Shown: piece after piece, positions 1 to 13,132 of the stretch
Numbering within the stretch: position 1 is the stretch's first letter
Layout of the letters: every line of letters starts with the position of its first letter
Source of the DNA: Nocardia bhagyanarayanae
GTDB lineage: Bacteria; Actinomycetota; Actinomycetes; Mycobacteriales; Mycobacteriaceae
DNA length: 64,000 bases
NCBI RefSeq assembly: GCF_006716565.1
Contig: NZ_VFPG01000001.1
Location: forward strand, 2,728,001 to 2,792,000
Reading direction: 5' to 3'
Notes under the pieces: generated by a model
Told to the model about the DNA's origin: nothing
Database searches by the model: none
What the model saw: the letters and a program-made list of their open reading frames with translations, nothing else
Program-made: the position numbers and the translations under genes

Positions 1-149
1 GGCCCGGTGTGCTGTCCTGGCTGGGTGCGGTGGACGTGCTCGGCGTGCTCGTCCTCTTCGCGTGGATCATCTGGTCCGGCACGCGGCGCGAGCGGACGGA
101 TGAGCCCGCGGCGAGCGAGCGGGTGGCGGAGGATTCCGCGCGGGCGTAG
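1..149 (+). CDS. C-terminal fragment of a membrane protein, possibly PimE mannosyltransferase
   Basis: The gene is cut by the left edge; 48 codons remain before TAG at 147-149. They encode one hydrophobic helix (LGVLVLFAWIIW) followed by a charged cytoplasmic-type tail, as at the end of a polytopic membrane protein. In M. tuberculosis the mannosyltransferase gene pimE lies just before a pterin dehydratase gene of opposite orientation, and the same arrangement is seen here. PimE is therefore a synteny-based guess only; the fragment holds no catalytic motif. Confidence 0.5.
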   Translation, partial: PGVLSWLGAVDVLGVLVLFAWIIWSGTRRERTDEPAASERVAEDSARA

Positions 150-242
150 TCCGGATGCCACCCGCGGCTGATCCGGGCGTCAGCCGATCAGGGACGTGAT
201 TCGGCGCGTGACGATCGCCGGCGAGCGTTCGGTGCTCGGCGG

Positions 243-539
243 CTACTCGGACTGCGACGCGAGCAGATCGATCTCGCGGGCCATGCCCAGATCCAGGGCG
301 GTGAGTCCGCCCGCCGAATGGGTGGACAGCGTGAAGGTGACGTTTCGCCACCGGATATCGATGTCGGGGTGATGGTTCGCGGCTTCGGCCGCGTCGGCGA
401 CCCTGCGCACCAGATCGATGCCCGCCGGAAACGACGAGGCCTTGATGGTGCGGGTGATGTTGTCGCCGGACCGGCTCCAATTCGGCAGTCCGGCGAGCGC
501 GTCGGCGATCTCGGCTTCGGATAGCAGTGGAGTGCTCAT
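243..539 (-). CDS. phhB: 4a-hydroxytetrahydrobiopterin dehydratase (pterin carbinolamine dehydratase)
   Basis: A 98-residue protein, the full length of this family. It carries the active-site signature around HHPDIDIRW, followed by a His (LSTHSAGG) and an Asp (LTALDLG) at the expected spacing. The family dehydrates 4a-hydroxy-tetrahydropterin and can also act as a dimerisation cofactor. The ATG at 539 is the only reasonable start. It lies 49 bp downstream of the mini-protein gene at 589-777 on the same strand, so the two may share a transcript. The M. tuberculosis counterpart is Rv1159A. The physiological substrate in actinomycetes is not clear. Confidence 0.9.
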   Translation of the reverse strand: MSTPLLSEAEIADALAGLPNWSRSGDNITRTIKASSFPAGIDLVRRVADAAEAANHHPDIDIRWRNVTFTLSTHSAGGLTALDLGMAREIDLLASQSE

Positions 540-588
540 ATGCCGGTTGTACCCCCGTTTGCCGGAGGTGCACCGGGATCGGTGAAAC

Positions 589-777
589 TCAGGCTGCGCG
601 AGCCTGTTTCAGCGCCTTCTTCAAATCCTTGCCGGTCAGCCCCGCGGCCTCGGCCTTCTTCATCCGCATGATGACAACGGGGCATTTGAAGCAGCGCGTC
701 TTCTTACGACAGCACTTCTTCTTCGGTTTCAGACTCGAAACCTTCTTCGCTTTGACCTTGCCCACGACGGTTAGCAT
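589..777 (-). CDS. Lys/Cys-rich 62-residue protein of unknown function
   Basis: A small frame starting at ATG 777, after a purine-rich AAGGG. The protein is very basic, with about one third Lys plus Arg. Its centre is KKKCCRKKTRCFKCPVV, which holds four Cys in a C-C-x5-C-x2-C pattern, followed by an amphipathic tail ending LKKALKQARAA. The closely spaced Cys pairs suggest a small zinc or iron-sulphur site, and the charge suggests nucleic-acid or ribosome binding; both are inferences. It lies divergent from typA and upstream of phhB. I recall similar short actinobacterial proteins with a CC...C..C core but no function. The longer frame upstream of this ATG lies antisense to typA and is not used. 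Confidence 0.7.
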   Translation of the reverse strand: MLTVVGKVKAKKVSSLKPKKKCCRKKTRCFKCPVVIMRMKKAEAAGLTGKDLKKALKQARAA

Positions 778-919
778 ACCCTTACTCGAGCGCCTGGATC
801 GGAGGGGTCGCCCGGATGCCGGTACTGTGTAGCTGGCCGCGATGCCCAGTGAGTTTCCATTCTCCACCTGTTTGCAGGGGGTCGGCCGGCACCAACACCA
901 ACAGCAGGAGGATTCAGGC

Positions 920-2818
<1,899 letters not shown>

Positions 2819-2819
2819 A

Positions 2820-4601
2820 GTGCCGAACGTGAGCTCGGGGGCAAAACGACGCGCGATGCTGCGCGCACTGATGGTTCTGCTGGCGGCCTCCGCGACGGTG
2901 CTCGCCGGATGCACCGCGAACCCGCCCCCGCCCATCGAGAGCACGGACAGCCCGAAGACGACGCCCGCCAAGCCGGGCAAGAACACCGTCGTGGTGGCGA
3001 TCGACGACATCGGTATCGGGTTCAACCCGCACCTGCGCTCCGATCAGTCGCCCGCCACCTCGGCGGTGAGCTCGATGGTGTTGCCGAGCCCGTTCCGTCC
3101 GGTGCCGAGTCCGTCGGTGCCGGGCGCCACGGACTGGGTGCCGGACACCGCGCTGGTGACCTCCGCGGAGGTCACCAGCCAGGAGCCGTTCACCATCACC
3201 TACACGCTGCGCAACCAGGCCAACTGGTCCGACGGAGCGCCCATCGCCGCCGAGGACTTCCGTTTCCTCTGGCAGCAGATGCTGACGCAGCCCGGTGTCG
3301 CGGATTCCGCCGCCTACCGCTTGATCTCAGATGTGAACTCCTCCGGCGGCGGCAAAACGGTCACCGTGGTGCTGACCCAGCCGTACCCGGCCTGGCGCGA
3401 GTTGTTCGCGAATCTGCTTCCCTCCCATCTGATCAAGGATCAGCCGGGTGGTTTCGCCAATGGTCTCGCGGAGGGAATCCCGGTGTCCGGCGGTAACTTC
3501 GCGATCAAGTCGGTGGATCCCGGCCGCGACGAGATCCTGCTGGAACGCAACGATCGCTACTGGGGCACCCCGGCCGCGCCGGATCAGATCCTGTTGCGCC
3601 GCGGCGGAACTCCCGCGCAGCTGGCCGAGTCGCTGCGCACGGGTGACGCGCAGATGGCGCTCGTGCACGGCGGCGTCGCGACCCAGGCGCAGCTGGCCGC
3701 GATCCCCTCGGTGCGCACGGTGATCATGCCGCAGTCGCGCGAACTGCAATTCGTCCTGAACGGGCGCACGACCGACCTCGCCGATCCGCGGGTCCGGCGC
3801 GGAGTGCTCGCGCTGCTCGACCCCGCGCTGCTCGCCACCGTCGGTGCGCAGACGGGCGGGTGGGTCGAACCGGTGCGCGCGCAGATACTGACGCCATCGG
3901 TTCCCGGTTACGCGCCGACCGCGCCGCCGCGGCCCACCGCGGACGAGGCGTTCGCGCTGCTCGCCGAGGCCGGTTTCGCGCGCGCGCCCGAGCCGCCGCC
4001 GGTGATCTCGCCGACGTCGCCCGCGCCGCAGCCGCGCCCGATCGCGAAGAACGGCAAGACCCTCGCGCTGCGGATCGGCGCGGTGACCGGTGACGCGACC
4101 GCGCTCGCGGTGGCCAACACCGCCGCCGACCAATTGCGCAGCGCCGGAATCGATGCCAGCGTCCGCAGCCTCGCGGCCGACGAGCTGTACGGCAAGGAAC
4201 TGGTCGAGGGCGGCGTGGACGCGATCGTCGGCTGGGAAGTCGCCGGCGCCGATCCGGCGACCGTGCTGGCGTCCCGCTACAGCTGCCTGCCGCCGAACCC
4301 GGTCCTCGACGACGGTGAGGCGCAGGCCGCGGTCGAGGCGGCGCGGCGCGCGCCGAGCAATCTGTCCGGGGTGTGCGATCCCGTGCTGCAACCCGCGATC
4401 GACGCCGCGCTGCGCGGTATCGACGTACCCAAGGTGCTCGCCGACGCCGAACCCGCGCTGTGGGGACTGGCCACCGTGCTGCCGATCGTGCAGGACAACG
4501 TGGTCGCCGCTGCGGGCCCCCGGGTGGACGGCGCGTCGCTGAGCGGGGCCATCCAGGTGGGCATCTTCGGTGACGCCTCGATGTGGCGCAGGATCCCGTG
4601 A
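2820..4601 (+). CDS. lpqW: LpqW-type lipoprotein, substrate-binding-protein fold (PIM/LAM biosynthesis)
   Basis: A 593-residue exported lipoprotein. The N-terminus has basic residues, a hydrophobic stretch (ALMVLLAASATVL) and a lipobox LAGC, then a Pro-rich linker. The rest resembles the peptide/nickel-binding family (SBP_bac_5): YTLRNQANWSDG, then a domain with AEDFRFLWQQM. In mycobacteria LpqW (Rv1166) controls flux between polar PIMs and lipoarabinomannan and is not a nutrient-uptake protein. The GTG at 2820 is used; GTG 2829 is an alternative. It overlaps mshB by GTGA. No ABC permease or ATPase genes lie nearby, consistent with a non-transport role. Confidence 0.92.
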   Translation: MPNVSSGAKRRAMLRALMVLLAASATVLAGCTANPPPPIESTDSPKTTPAKPGKNTVVVAIDDIGIGFNPHLRSDQSPATSAVSSMVLPSPFRPVPSPSVPGATDWVPDTALVTSAEVTSQEPFTITYTLRNQANWSDGAPIAAEDFRFLWQQMLTQPGVADSAAYRLISDVNSSGGGKTVTVVLTQPYPAWRELFANLLPSHLIKDQPGGFANGLAEGIPVSGGNFAIKSVDPGRDEILLERNDRYWGTPAAPDQILLRRGGTPAQLAESLRTGDAQMALVHGGVATQAQLAAIPSVRTVIMPQSRELQFVLNGRTTDLADPRVRRGVLALLDPALLATVGAQTGGWVEPVRAQILTPSVPGYAPTAPPRPTADEAFALLAEAGFARAPEPPPVISPTSPAPQPRPIAKNGKTLALRIGAVTGDATALAVANTAADQLRSAGIDASVRSLAADELYGKELVEGGVDAIVGWEVAGADPATVLASRYSCLPPNPVLDDGEAQAAVEAARRAPSNLSGVCDPVLQPAIDAALRGIDVPKVLADAEPALWGLATVLPIVQDNVVAAAGPRVDGASLSGAIQVGIFGDASMWRRIP

Positions 4602-5488
4602 CCAAGCCGGACGGGCCCGGTGGCATCGTGCTGGTGCACGCGCATCCGGACGACGAATCCATCACCACCGGCGGCACCATCGCGCACTACCGCCGCCGCG
4701 GCGTTCCGGTCACCGTGGTGACCTGCACCCTCGGCGAGGAGGGCGAGGTGATCGGCGAGCAGTGGGCGCAGCTGACCGCGGATCACGCCGATCAGCTCGG
4801 CGGCTATCGCATCCTCGAATTGACTAGGGCGCTGGCCGCTTTGGACGCCGCGCCGCCGCGCTTCCTCGGCGGCGCGGGCCGCTGGCGGGACTCCGGCATG
4901 GCGGGCACGCCGTCGGCCGAACATCCCAGGGCGTTCGTGCGTTCGGGTCCCGAGGCGGTGGACGCGCTCGTCGAGATCCTGCTCGAGCTGCGGCCGCGGG
5001 TGGTGATCGGCTACGACCCGCGCGGCGGCTACGGCCATCCCGATCACATCAGGGCTCACGAGGTCGCGACCGACGCGGTGCACGCGGCGGCCGAGCGCGG
5101 CTGGGACGTGCCCAAGTTCTATTGGACGGTCACCGACGCCGACATGCTGCGGCTGCACACCGAGGCACTGGCGCGCCGCACCGTCGAGGGTCTCCCCGGC
5201 GCGCTGCCGCCCGGGTGGCGGCTGCCGGGAGCGGGGGAGTTGGCGAGCGTGCCGAGTCACACCGTCACCACCACCGTCGAGGTGTCGGACGCGTTGGCCG
5301 CCAAGCGGGCGGCGTTGCGCGCGCACGCGACTCAGGTGACGGTCGCGCCTTCCGGGCGCGAGTTCGCGCTGTCCAACAACATCGCCCAGCCGGTGCTGCC
5401 CGAGGAGCACTACGTGCTGGTCCGTGGCACGCGGGGCCCGGTCGGGCCGGACGGGCGCGAGCACGACCTGTTCGCCGGGATCGTCTGA
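4598..5488 (+). CDS. mshB: MshB, GlcNAc-Ins deacetylase of mycothiol synthesis
   Basis: A PIG-L/LmbE-family zinc deacetylase of 296 residues (Rv1170 has 303). The metal-binding motif HAHPDDES is at residues 14-21, and a second histidine motif, GHPDHIRAHE, is in the middle of the protein. It removes acetate from GlcNAc-inositol to give GlcN-Ins, the acceptor for cysteine in mycothiol, the main thiol of actinomycetes. GTG 4598 overlaps the lpqW stop (GTGA) and has AGGA just upstream; GTG 4583 is possible. The product is cytosolic. Confidence 0.95.
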   Translation: MTKPDGPGGIVLVHAHPDDESITTGGTIAHYRRRGVPVTVVTCTLGEEGEVIGEQWAQLTADHADQLGGYRILELTRALAALDAAPPRFLGGAGRWRDSGMAGTPSAEHPRAFVRSGPEAVDALVEILLELRPRVVIGYDPRGGYGHPDHIRAHEVATDAVHAAAERGWDVPKFYWTVTDADMLRLHTEALARRTVEGLPGALPPGWRLPGAGELASVPSHTVTTTVEVSDALAAKRAALRAHATQVTVAPSGREFALSNNIAQPVLPEEHYVLVRGTRGPVGPDGREHDLFAGIV

Positions 5489-5543
5489 AGTCATCCCGAC
5501 GGTGCGTGATCCCAGCCGAGCCGCCGGGCATAGACTCCTGGAC

Positions 5544-5702
5544 GTGTACAACTGGGACCTCCAGAACGCCATCTCGGCATTCGTGGACAGCTTGCGCCCC
5601 GGCGCGGAGCATCAGCACGAGCTGTACATGTCGGTGCTGTACGCCTTCGTCGACATGCAGAGCCACCTGCTGACCCTCCTCGGCTATCCGCCGGTGCCGT
5701 GA
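5544..5702 (+). CDS. Small conserved-looking protein, 52 residues
   Basis: A short frame starting at GTG 5544 and reading MYNWDLQNAISAFVDSL...HELYMSVLYAFVDMQ...LLGYPPVP. It is mostly alpha-helical with a hydrophobic but not membrane-like face. Its stop overlaps the start of the next gene (GTGA at 5699-5702), which strongly suggests it is translated. I cannot assign a function; it may act with the adjacent membrane protein. Longer in-frame starts upstream run into the intergenic region after mshB and have no reason to be preferred. Confidence 0.6.
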   Translation: MYNWDLQNAISAFVDSLRPGAEHQHELYMSVLYAFVDMQSHLLTLLGYPPVP

Positions 5703-6181
5703 CGGCGCTCGACAAGCGCGTGGACGCGCCCCGTACCGATGATCGAGGGTGGATCGCCGAGCCCCTGCGGCTGGCGCTGATGGCCGTGCTCGTGCTGAGC
5801 GGGTTGTTCACCCTCGCCTTCGAGGTCCTCTATCTCCCGGTCTACCTGGGTACCTCGCACCTGCCGCCCGACGAGGAGACCACCCTGGTGGCCGCGCCGT
5901 TGGCCGCGGTCGCGGGCTCGGGCACGTTCGCCTTGCCGGTGACGGCGCTGCTCGCGGCCGGGTTGAACGTCCTCTTGATCGCGGCAATGCGCACGCTGAC
6001 CGACAGCACCCGCGTCGCGTTGCTCCCGGTCGTCGTCTGGACCTTCGGCTTCCTGGCGTGCACCTTCGCGGGCCCCGGCGGCGACCTGATGCTCCTCAGC
6101 GACTGGCCGACCCTCCTCCTGCTCCTCTGCGGACTGATTCCACCGCTGGCGTACATCTACCTCCGCCCCGCCCACCACTGA
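5699..6181 (+). CDS. Conserved membrane protein, Rv1171-like
   Basis: A 160-residue protein with about four hydrophobic helices: LRLALMAVLVLSGLF, FALPVTALLAAGLNVLLIA, VALLPVVVWTFGFLAC and LLLLLCGLIPPLAYIYL. The position after mshB matches Rv1171, a mycobacterial membrane protein of similar size and unknown role. The GTG start overlaps the stop of the preceding mini-gene. It ends 20 bp before the convergent permease gene at 6202. No catalytic or binding motif is visible. Confidence 0.75.
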   Translation: MTALDKRVDAPRTDDRGWIAEPLRLALMAVLVLSGLFTLAFEVLYLPVYLGTSHLPPDEETTLVAAPLAAVAGSGTFALPVTALLAAGLNVLLIAAMRTLTDSTRVALLPVVVWTFGFLACTFAGPGGDLMLLSDWPTLLLLLCGLIPPLAYIYLRPAHH

Positions 6182-6201
6182 TTCCGCGTCCCCGCGACCG
6201 G

Positions 6202-8037
6202 TCAGTCGACGCGGATCGGGAGGGTGGCGATGACGGCGTCGGTGCGGGCGCGGAGAGCGGCGCCGAGGACGGGGCCGCGCGGGTTGTGCAGTGGGCGGTG
6301 CCACCAGTGGCGGGCTTCCACGTGGGCGAGGAGGACGGTGACGTCGCGGCCCGCGGCGGATTGCTTGCGTACATAGCCGACGAGGGTGGCGATCAGGCTG
6401 CGGTGCGGGGACGGCAGGACGGTGAGCGGGACACCCGGATCCCATTCCTTCCAGCGCGCGCTGAGGCGTTTGGTGGCGGCCGGATCGATCTCCGCCGCGA
6501 CGGCGACGATTTCGCCGCGCATGCGCAGGGCGGCGGCGAGGGCGCGGGCGGTCGCCTCGCTGACGGCCACCACCGGGACGATGACGAGAGCCGTTGTCTC
6601 GGAACCCTTCTCGGGACGCGGCGGAATCTCGCCGAGGCGCAGTTCGGCGGCCACCGTGCGGTAGTAGCTCTCGGTACGCGCGAACAAGGTGATCAGCAGC
6701 GGGATGATCACCAGCAGCAGCCACGCGCCTTCGGTGAACTTCTCGCCGAGCAGCACGACGGCCGCGACGGCGGTGAGGCACGCGCCGAACCCGTTGAGCG
6801 CGGCGCGTGGCGCCCATCCCGGACCGCGCTGCCGCTTCCAGTGCCGGACGAGTCCCCATTGGCTCAGGGTGAACCCGATGAAGACGCCGATCGCGTACAG
6901 CGGAAGCAGCCGATGCGTCTCGGCGTCGACCAGCATCAGAATCGCGCCCGCCGCCACGGCGAGTGCCGTCACGCCGTAACGGAACACCGGGCGTTCGGAG
7001 CGCAGCGCGAACAGCGACGGCATCCGGCGATCCTTCGCCAGCAGCGCGAGCAACACCGGCAGCCCACCGAAACTGGTGTTCGCCGCCAAACCCAATGCCA
7101 GCGCGACGGCCAAGTTCACGACATAGAACGGCCACCCCGTACCGAACGCGGCCGCGGCGAGCTGAGCAAGCACCGTCACGCCACCGCGCGGCACCACATG
7201 GTGCAGGCGGATCAGCAGTGCGAGACCCACCAGCATGACGCACAGCAGCACACCCAGCGCGACCTCGGTGTGCTGCGCGCGCCGGACGGCAGGAGTGCGG
7301 AACGAGGGCACCGCGTTGGCGATCGCCTCGACACCCGTCAGCGCCGAACATCCCGCCGCGAAAGCTTTGAGCAGCAACCAGACTCCGAGCGCTTCGATCG
7401 GAATGAGCGGCCCGGGATCGTCACCGACCACGGCCACCGGCTCCGGCCGCAGCAGGCCGACCCCGACCACGCCGAGTACGCAGACAATGAACAACAAGGT
7501 CGGTGCCAGCAACACCCGGGCAGACTCCGCGACACCGATCAGATTCACCACGGTGATCATCGCGAGCGCACCGAGCGCGACGGCGAGCTGATGGTCACGC
7601 AACACGGGAAACGCGCTGGCCAAGCTCGCGGCGCCCGCCGAGAGGCTGACCGCGACCGTCAGCACGTAGTCCACCACCAGACTGGCCGCGGCGAGCAGGC
7701 TCGCACCGCGCCCGAGGTCCTTCTTCGCGACCGCGTACGACCCGCCGCCGTCCGGATGCGCCGCGATCACCTGCCGGTACGAGAGGACGAGCACCAGCAA
7801 CAGCGCCGCGATCGCCAGCGCCACCGGAAACGTCCACTGCACCGCCGCCGCGCCCGCCACCACGAGCACCAGGACGATGGCCTCCGGCCCGTACGCGACA
7901 CTGGACAGCGCGTCGAGCGACAGCGCGGCGAGCCCCCCGAACGCGGTGAGCCGGTACGCATCCCCGCGCTGCATCCGGCGCACCCGCCGATCGGCGATCC
8001 GTGACTCGTCCCGCGCTACGGTCTCGACCACCCCCAC
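6202..8037 (-). CDS. APC-superfamily amino-acid permease
   Basis: A 611-residue transporter. The APC start signature LSLDALSSVAYGPEAI lies in the first helix, about twelve hydrophobic helices follow, and the rest is a roughly 150-residue cytoplasmic C-terminal domain (from LRLGEIPPRPEKGSETT), as in the APC permeases often annotated next to KUP or KtrA-type regulators. The substrate is unknown; an amino acid or a cation is possible. Start is uncertain: GTG 8037 is used, with TTG 8043 and ATG 7974 as alternatives. It lies 74 bp downstream of the PH-domain gene pair on the same strand. Confidence 0.85.
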   Translation of the reverse strand: MGVVETVARDESRIADRRVRRMQRGDAYRLTAFGGLAALSLDALSSVAYGPEAIVLVLVVAGAAAVQWTFPVALAIAALLLVLVLSYRQVIAAHPDGGGSYAVAKKDLGRGASLLAAASLVVDYVLTVAVSLSAGAASLASAFPVLRDHQLAVALGALAMITVVNLIGVAESARVLLAPTLLFIVCVLGVVGVGLLRPEPVAVVGDDPGPLIPIEALGVWLLLKAFAAGCSALTGVEAIANAVPSFRTPAVRRAQHTEVALGVLLCVMLVGLALLIRLHHVVPRGGVTVLAQLAAAAFGTGWPFYVVNLAVALALGLAANTSFGGLPVLLALLAKDRRMPSLFALRSERPVFRYGVTALAVAAGAILMLVDAETHRLLPLYAIGVFIGFTLSQWGLVRHWKRQRGPGWAPRAALNGFGACLTAVAAVVLLGEKFTEGAWLLLVIIPLLITLFARTESYYRTVAAELRLGEIPPRPEKGSETTALVIVPVVAVSEATARALAAALRMRGEIVAVAAEIDPAATKRLSARWKEWDPGVPLTVLPSPHRSLIATLVGYVRKQSAAGRDVTVLLAHVEARHWWHRPLHNPRGPVLGAALRARTDAVIATLPIRVD

Positions 8038-8111
8038 ATTCAACGCCGCGCCCTCGCGCCCGCCGCCGAACGACACGTCTCCGCACCGGGATGCGCTCTC
8101 CCGGACGGAAG

Positions 8112-9638
8112 TCAGCGGGAGCCGAGAGCGCCGGGCGTGACGGATTCGATGAGGGACCAGGCCTGGGCGAGCGGGATGTCGATGACGAGGTAGCGCTTCT
8201 TGCCCGCCGCGGTGGCCGCGATGACGGTCGCCAAGCCGGCGCGGCGCTGCCAGAAGGATTGGCGGACGGTCCAGCCGATGACGCCGGGGGCTTCGAGACA
8301 GTCGCGATCGCGGTCGAGGCATCCGGAGCGGGTGATGAGCCACGCGGGAGAGGTGCCGGTGCGGGGCAGCACGGTGTGGCCGAGACCTCGATAGCGATCC
8401 TCGGCCAAGGCGATGGCGACGATCGCGGTGAGGCCGGGCAACAGCCACCACCACGGCGGGATGGGGCCTTCGAGGGCGAAGGCGAGCACCGCGAGGGCCA
8501 GCAGAACGACGGGTGACAGCGCACGGAAGTAGCGGCGGCGGCGGGCGGCGGGACCGTGGCGGGTGAGCCGCGCGGACATCTGCGCCAGTGGCGTGCGATC
8601 GGTTCGCGCACCCGAATCGAGCAACTCGCCCAACGTCCGTTCGACCGCGGCGCGCGGGGCCTGGGGCAGGATCTTCTGGCGCGGATTCTCCCCGACCATG
8701 ATGGCCTCGAGCTCGGCGGCGCCCGAAAGGCGAAGCAGCAGTGGCTCGTTCACCGTGGCCCCACGGAACCGGGCGAGGTCGAGGGTGATCTGTCTGGTGG
8801 TGAACAGGCCGTGGCGCACGTGCAGGGTGCGGCCGTTGTGCAGGACGCGGAGGCCGAAATACGTTGTCAGGTATCGCGTGCAGGCCGCCAGGCTGACGAG
8901 GAGCACGATCGCGGCGAACAGGCCGAGCGCGACGAGCGCGATGGCGGCGGCGGTGCCTTCCCCGATGTCCTGCGCGGCATCGGATTCGAAAAGCCGCTCG
9001 CCCAAGCCGTATTGGAACGCCGCGCCCACGATCGGCGCGATGACGGCGAACCCGGTGAGCGACAGCGGCGCGTACCGCACCCACTCCGGCCGCCAGTGCC
9101 CGATCTCGCGCGCGGCCGGATGTGCTTGTGCCGCTTCGTCTTCCGATTCGCCCGCAGCGGGAGTGGCCGGTGCCGGTCGCGCTGTGTGCGCGAGCAATTC
9201 CGTGCGCAACGCGGGCACCACCCGCGCGTCGAGCGAGTCCAGCTTGAACTTCTCACCGCTGTCGGCCTGCTGCCCGGTGCCGATGACCACCACAGAAAGT
9301 CCGAGCGCCCGGTGCAGCAGGTCGGATTCGATGTCGACGGATCTGATCCGGCTGCGCGGCACCGAAAGCTCCCTGCGCTGCACCAATCCGGTGCGCAGTT
9401 CGACGTGGGTCGGGCCGACTCGATAGGTCGTCGTGAACCATCGGGTCAGCGCGAATCCGACGATCAGCGCCAGCGGGATGATGCTCCAGGCGGGGTTGCC
9501 GCTGCTCGTGCCGAGGATGACCGAACCGATCAGCACCGGGATGAACTTGACCACCTCGGTGACCGGATGCACCAACAGCATTCGCCGATCCAGGCGTGCC
9601 CACGGCGGTCCGGTGTCGGCGGCCGGGTACTGGGTCAC
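8112..9638 (-). CDS. Membrane protein with bacterial PH domains, YdbT-like
   Basis: A 508-residue protein with three bPH2 (DUF304) modules, each a pair of transmembrane helices followed by a beta-rich domain. Typical signatures are STPRSRIRSVDIE-like sequences (SVPRSRIRSVDIESDLLHR) and RQITLDLARFRGATV. The second module begins at ARYAPLSLTGF-like sequence near residue 200 and the third near RALSPVVLLALAV. The GTG start at 9638 overlaps the stop of the partner gene at 9635. Pairs of this kind (YdbS/YdbT of Bacillus) are linked to envelope stress and antimicrobial-peptide resistance; whether that holds here is inference. Confidence 0.88.
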   Translation of the reverse strand: MTQYPAADTGPPWARLDRRMLLVHPVTEVVKFIPVLIGSVILGTSSGNPAWSIIPLALIVGFALTRWFTTTYRVGPTHVELRTGLVQRRELSVPRSRIRSVDIESDLLHRALGLSVVVIGTGQQADSGEKFKLDSLDARVVPALRTELLAHTARPAPATPAAGESEDEAAQAHPAAREIGHWRPEWVRYAPLSLTGFAVIAPIVGAAFQYGLGERLFESDAAQDIGEGTAAAIALVALGLFAAIVLLVSLAACTRYLTTYFGLRVLHNGRTLHVRHGLFTTRQITLDLARFRGATVNEPLLLRLSGAAELEAIMVGENPRQKILPQAPRAAVERTLGELLDSGARTDRTPLAQMSARLTRHGPAARRRRYFRALSPVVLLALAVLAFALEGPIPPWWWLLPGLTAIVAIALAEDRYRGLGHTVLPRTGTSPAWLITRSGCLDRDRDCLEAPGVIGWTVRQSFWQRRAGLATVIAATAAGKKRYLVIDIPLAQAWSLIESVTPGALGSR

Positions 9639-10141
9639 GTCGCGTCCCCGCGGTGACGCGCGGCGATCTCGGTCAGCCGCGTGACGGTCTGTTCGGCGAC
9701 CGGCAGATCCAGCGCCGTGATCTGTACCGCGCCCGCCGACGAGGCGGTGGTGACCGTCACCGTCGCCAGGCCGAGCAGCCGCTCCAGCGGACCGCGTTCG
9801 GTGTCGACCGTCTGCACCCGCGAGATCGGCGCGACCCGGCTCTCCTGGGTCAGCCAGCCGACCCTGGTGTACACGGCCTCGTCGGTGATCTCCCACCGGT
9901 GCACGGCATAGCGCCACCACGGCACGACGGCGATGCTGAACACCGCGCACACCAGCCCGATCACCAGCGCGGTCAGCTGCAAGCCGCGACGGCCCGAGTC
10001 CAGCGCCGCCCACACGAGCAGCGCGAGGAACGGCAGCACCCAAGCCAGCCCCGCCTGCACCGTCCACAGCAGTTTCGCCTTGGGGCTGGGACGCCAGGCC
10101 GGGTCGGCCATGATCGTGCGCGGCTGCGACATGGTTGTCAT
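9635..10141 (-). CDS. Membrane protein with one bacterial PH domain, YdbS-like
   Basis: A 168-residue protein with two helices (VQAGLAWVLPFLALLVW and LQLTALVIGLVCAVFSIAVV) and a bPH2 domain containing VYTRVGWLTQESRVAPISRVQTVDTERG, the usual family core. It is the first gene of a two-gene unit with the YdbT-like gene, joined by a GTGA overlap. ATG 10141 is used; ATG 10132 is close and equally possible, and neither has a strong ribosome binding site. It is divergent from fbiC, 164 bp apart. Confidence 0.87.
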   Translation of the reverse strand: MTTMSQPRTIMADPAWRPSPKAKLLWTVQAGLAWVLPFLALLVWAALDSGRRGLQLTALVIGLVCAVFSIAVVPWWRYAVHRWEITDEAVYTRVGWLTQESRVAPISRVQTVDTERGPLERLLGLATVTVTTASSAGAVQITALDLPVAEQTVTRLTEIAARHRGDAT

Positions 10142-10305
10142 GGTCGCACGAACATTCGACGCCCCGCGCCACGCCGATGGAATAACGGTGCGGCGTGCTG
10201 AGGTTGTGAACGCTCACGACGGGCCTCGCGGAACTCGCCGTCGCCGGTGAGCTGGCTACGCTCACACACGAGCACTGGAGGGAGACAGTCCAGGATGGGT
10301 AGCGC

Positions 10306-12900
<2,595 letters not shown>

Positions 12901-12909
12901 GCCCCGCGG

Positions 12910-12942
12910 GGCGCGCGGGTGCGAAAGGCGCACTCGCGCGCC
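12910..12942 (+). terminator. GC-rich hairpin after fbiC
   Basis: An inverted repeat starting 9 bp after the fbiC stop: GGCGCGCG-G-GTGCG pairs with CGCAC-T-CGCGCGCC around the loop AAAGG. The one internal mismatch is a G-U pair in RNA. No T-tract follows, which is common for actinobacterial terminators; an mRNA-stabilising role is the alternative. Confidence 0.6.
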
Positions 12943-13132
12943 TCGGAGGGGAGATGGCGATTACCATCGTCCTCTGAGCGTCGGTGCGGACGAGGCGACG
13001 GCATACCGGTCGCGAGCGGGGGCGGAGCCGGTGAAGTTAGGGCAGGCTGACCAGTAGTAACGTGGGGTGGTCGGGATAGGGTTTCGCGTGGCGGACCATC
13101 CCCGCAGGTGAGGACAGACTAGGAGAGCGGCA

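Noticed and set aside
5749..8004. A 751-codon plus-strand frame opposite the permease at 6202-8037
   Set aside because: Its translation is Arg/Asp/Gln-rich low complexity typical of shadow frames; the minus-strand permease has 12 helices and family motifs.
12954..12977. Seven-codon mini-frame ATG..TGA (MAITIVL) after GGAGGGGAG downstream of fbiC
   Set aside because: It has a good ribosome site but lies after the fbiC hairpin, does not overlap fdxC, and is short enough to arise by chance.
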